Shown one piece after another: positions 6,306 through 6,424 of a stretch of DNA of 6,424 bases. Under the pieces are notes generated by a model, which made no database searches, was not told the origin of the DNA, and was given only the letters and a program-made list of their open reading frames with translations. Source of the stretch: an uncultured Bacteroidia bacterium (GTDB lineage: Bacteria; Bacteroidota; Bacteroidia; Bacteroidales; UBA932). The position numbers and the translations under genes are program-made. The stretch is taken from positions 1-6,424 of the forward strand of contig CACXHM010000204.1 of the NCBI GenBank assembly GCA_902767465.1, read 5' to 3'. Numbering within the stretch: the first letter of the stretch is position 1; every line of letters begins with the position of its first letter.

Positions 6306-6424
6306 TTGAAAATAGCCATCCTGTCCACGTTCCACCCCTACAGGGGCGGTGTCGCCCAGTTCAATGGCAGTCTTTTTGCCGAACTGGGAAAGATAGCGGA
6401 CGTCAAGGCATTCAACTACTCCCG
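6306..6424 (+). CDS. Glycosyltransferase (GT-B, family 4-like), N-terminal fragment
   Basis: Partial gene of 39 full codons running off the right edge. Translated from TTG at 6306 it starts (M)KIAILSTFHPYRGGVAQFNG and continues SLFAELGKIADVKAFNYS. The first beta strand KIAILST followed by a PYRGGVAQFN glycine loop (11-20) is typical of the acceptor-side N-terminal domain of GT4-type GT-B glycosyltransferases, which transfer sugars from nucleotide donors in polysaccharide or glycolipid synthesis on the cytoplasmic side. No in-frame ATG exists between the preceding stop and the window end, and the first strand begins directly after the TTG, so TTG is the best start. It begins 1 nt after the stop of the OmpH-like lipoprotein gene, implying coupled translation. 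The sugar donor and acceptor cannot be told from this fragment. Confidence 0.8.
   Translation, partial: MKIAILSTFHPYRGGVAQFNGSLFAELGKIADVKAFNYS

Noticed and set aside
5657..6328. 223-codon open frame on the minus strand opposite the OmpH-like lipoprotein gene
   Set aside because: The Leu/Phe-rich translation is what the reverse complement of a Gln/Glu/Lys-rich coiled coil gives. No homology or promoter supports it.

Overview
The window looks like a housekeeping stretch from a Bacteroidales (phylum Bacteroidota) chromosome. The evidence is the divergent pdxJ / nadK pair, the nadK-uppS-bamA-skp gene string, a Bacteroidota-style BamA, promoter-like sites matching the Bacteroidota -7 consensus TAnnTTTG, and the lack of clear Shine-Dalgarno sequences. 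Base composition looks near 50% G+C by eye. I cannot name a genus.

Left part, minus strand, read right to left from 4868 to 1: nadK (NAD kinase), uppS (undecaprenyl diphosphate synthase), bamA (outer-membrane protein assembly barrel), skp/ompH (periplasmic chaperone), then the first 72 codons of a korA-type 2-oxoacid:acceptor oxidoreductase alpha subunit that runs off the left edge. The gaps between the five genes are 1, 2, 15 and 5 nt, so they are almost certainly one transcription unit. uppS supplies the lipid carrier for wall and surface glycans, and bamA and skp insert and chaperone outer-membrane proteins. nadK (NADP supply) and korA (ferredoxin-linked oxoacid oxidation) are metabolic genes at either end.

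Centre, 4869-4932: a 64-nt AT-rich divergent promoter region. It has a TAnnTTTG site on each strand, each so close to its start codon that both pdxJ and nadK mRNAs would be leaderless or nearly so. An 8-bp perfect palindrome lies between the two sites.

Right part, plus strand: pdxJ (pyridoxine 5'-phosphate synthase, vitamin B6), then a Skp/OmpH-family protein with a lipoprotein signal peptide and its own putative promoter. One nucleotide later a glycosyltransferase of GT-B type begins at a TTG codon and runs off the right edge. The window therefore carries two Skp/OmpH paralogues, one predicted soluble and one predicted lipid-anchored, in two different operons.

No mobile element, CRISPR array, tRNA, rRNA or convincing terminator was seen. 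I found no clearly new system. The most unusual points are the lipoprotein Skp paralogue coupled to a glycosyltransferase, korA joined to the bamA-skp operon, and the near-leaderless divergent promoters.
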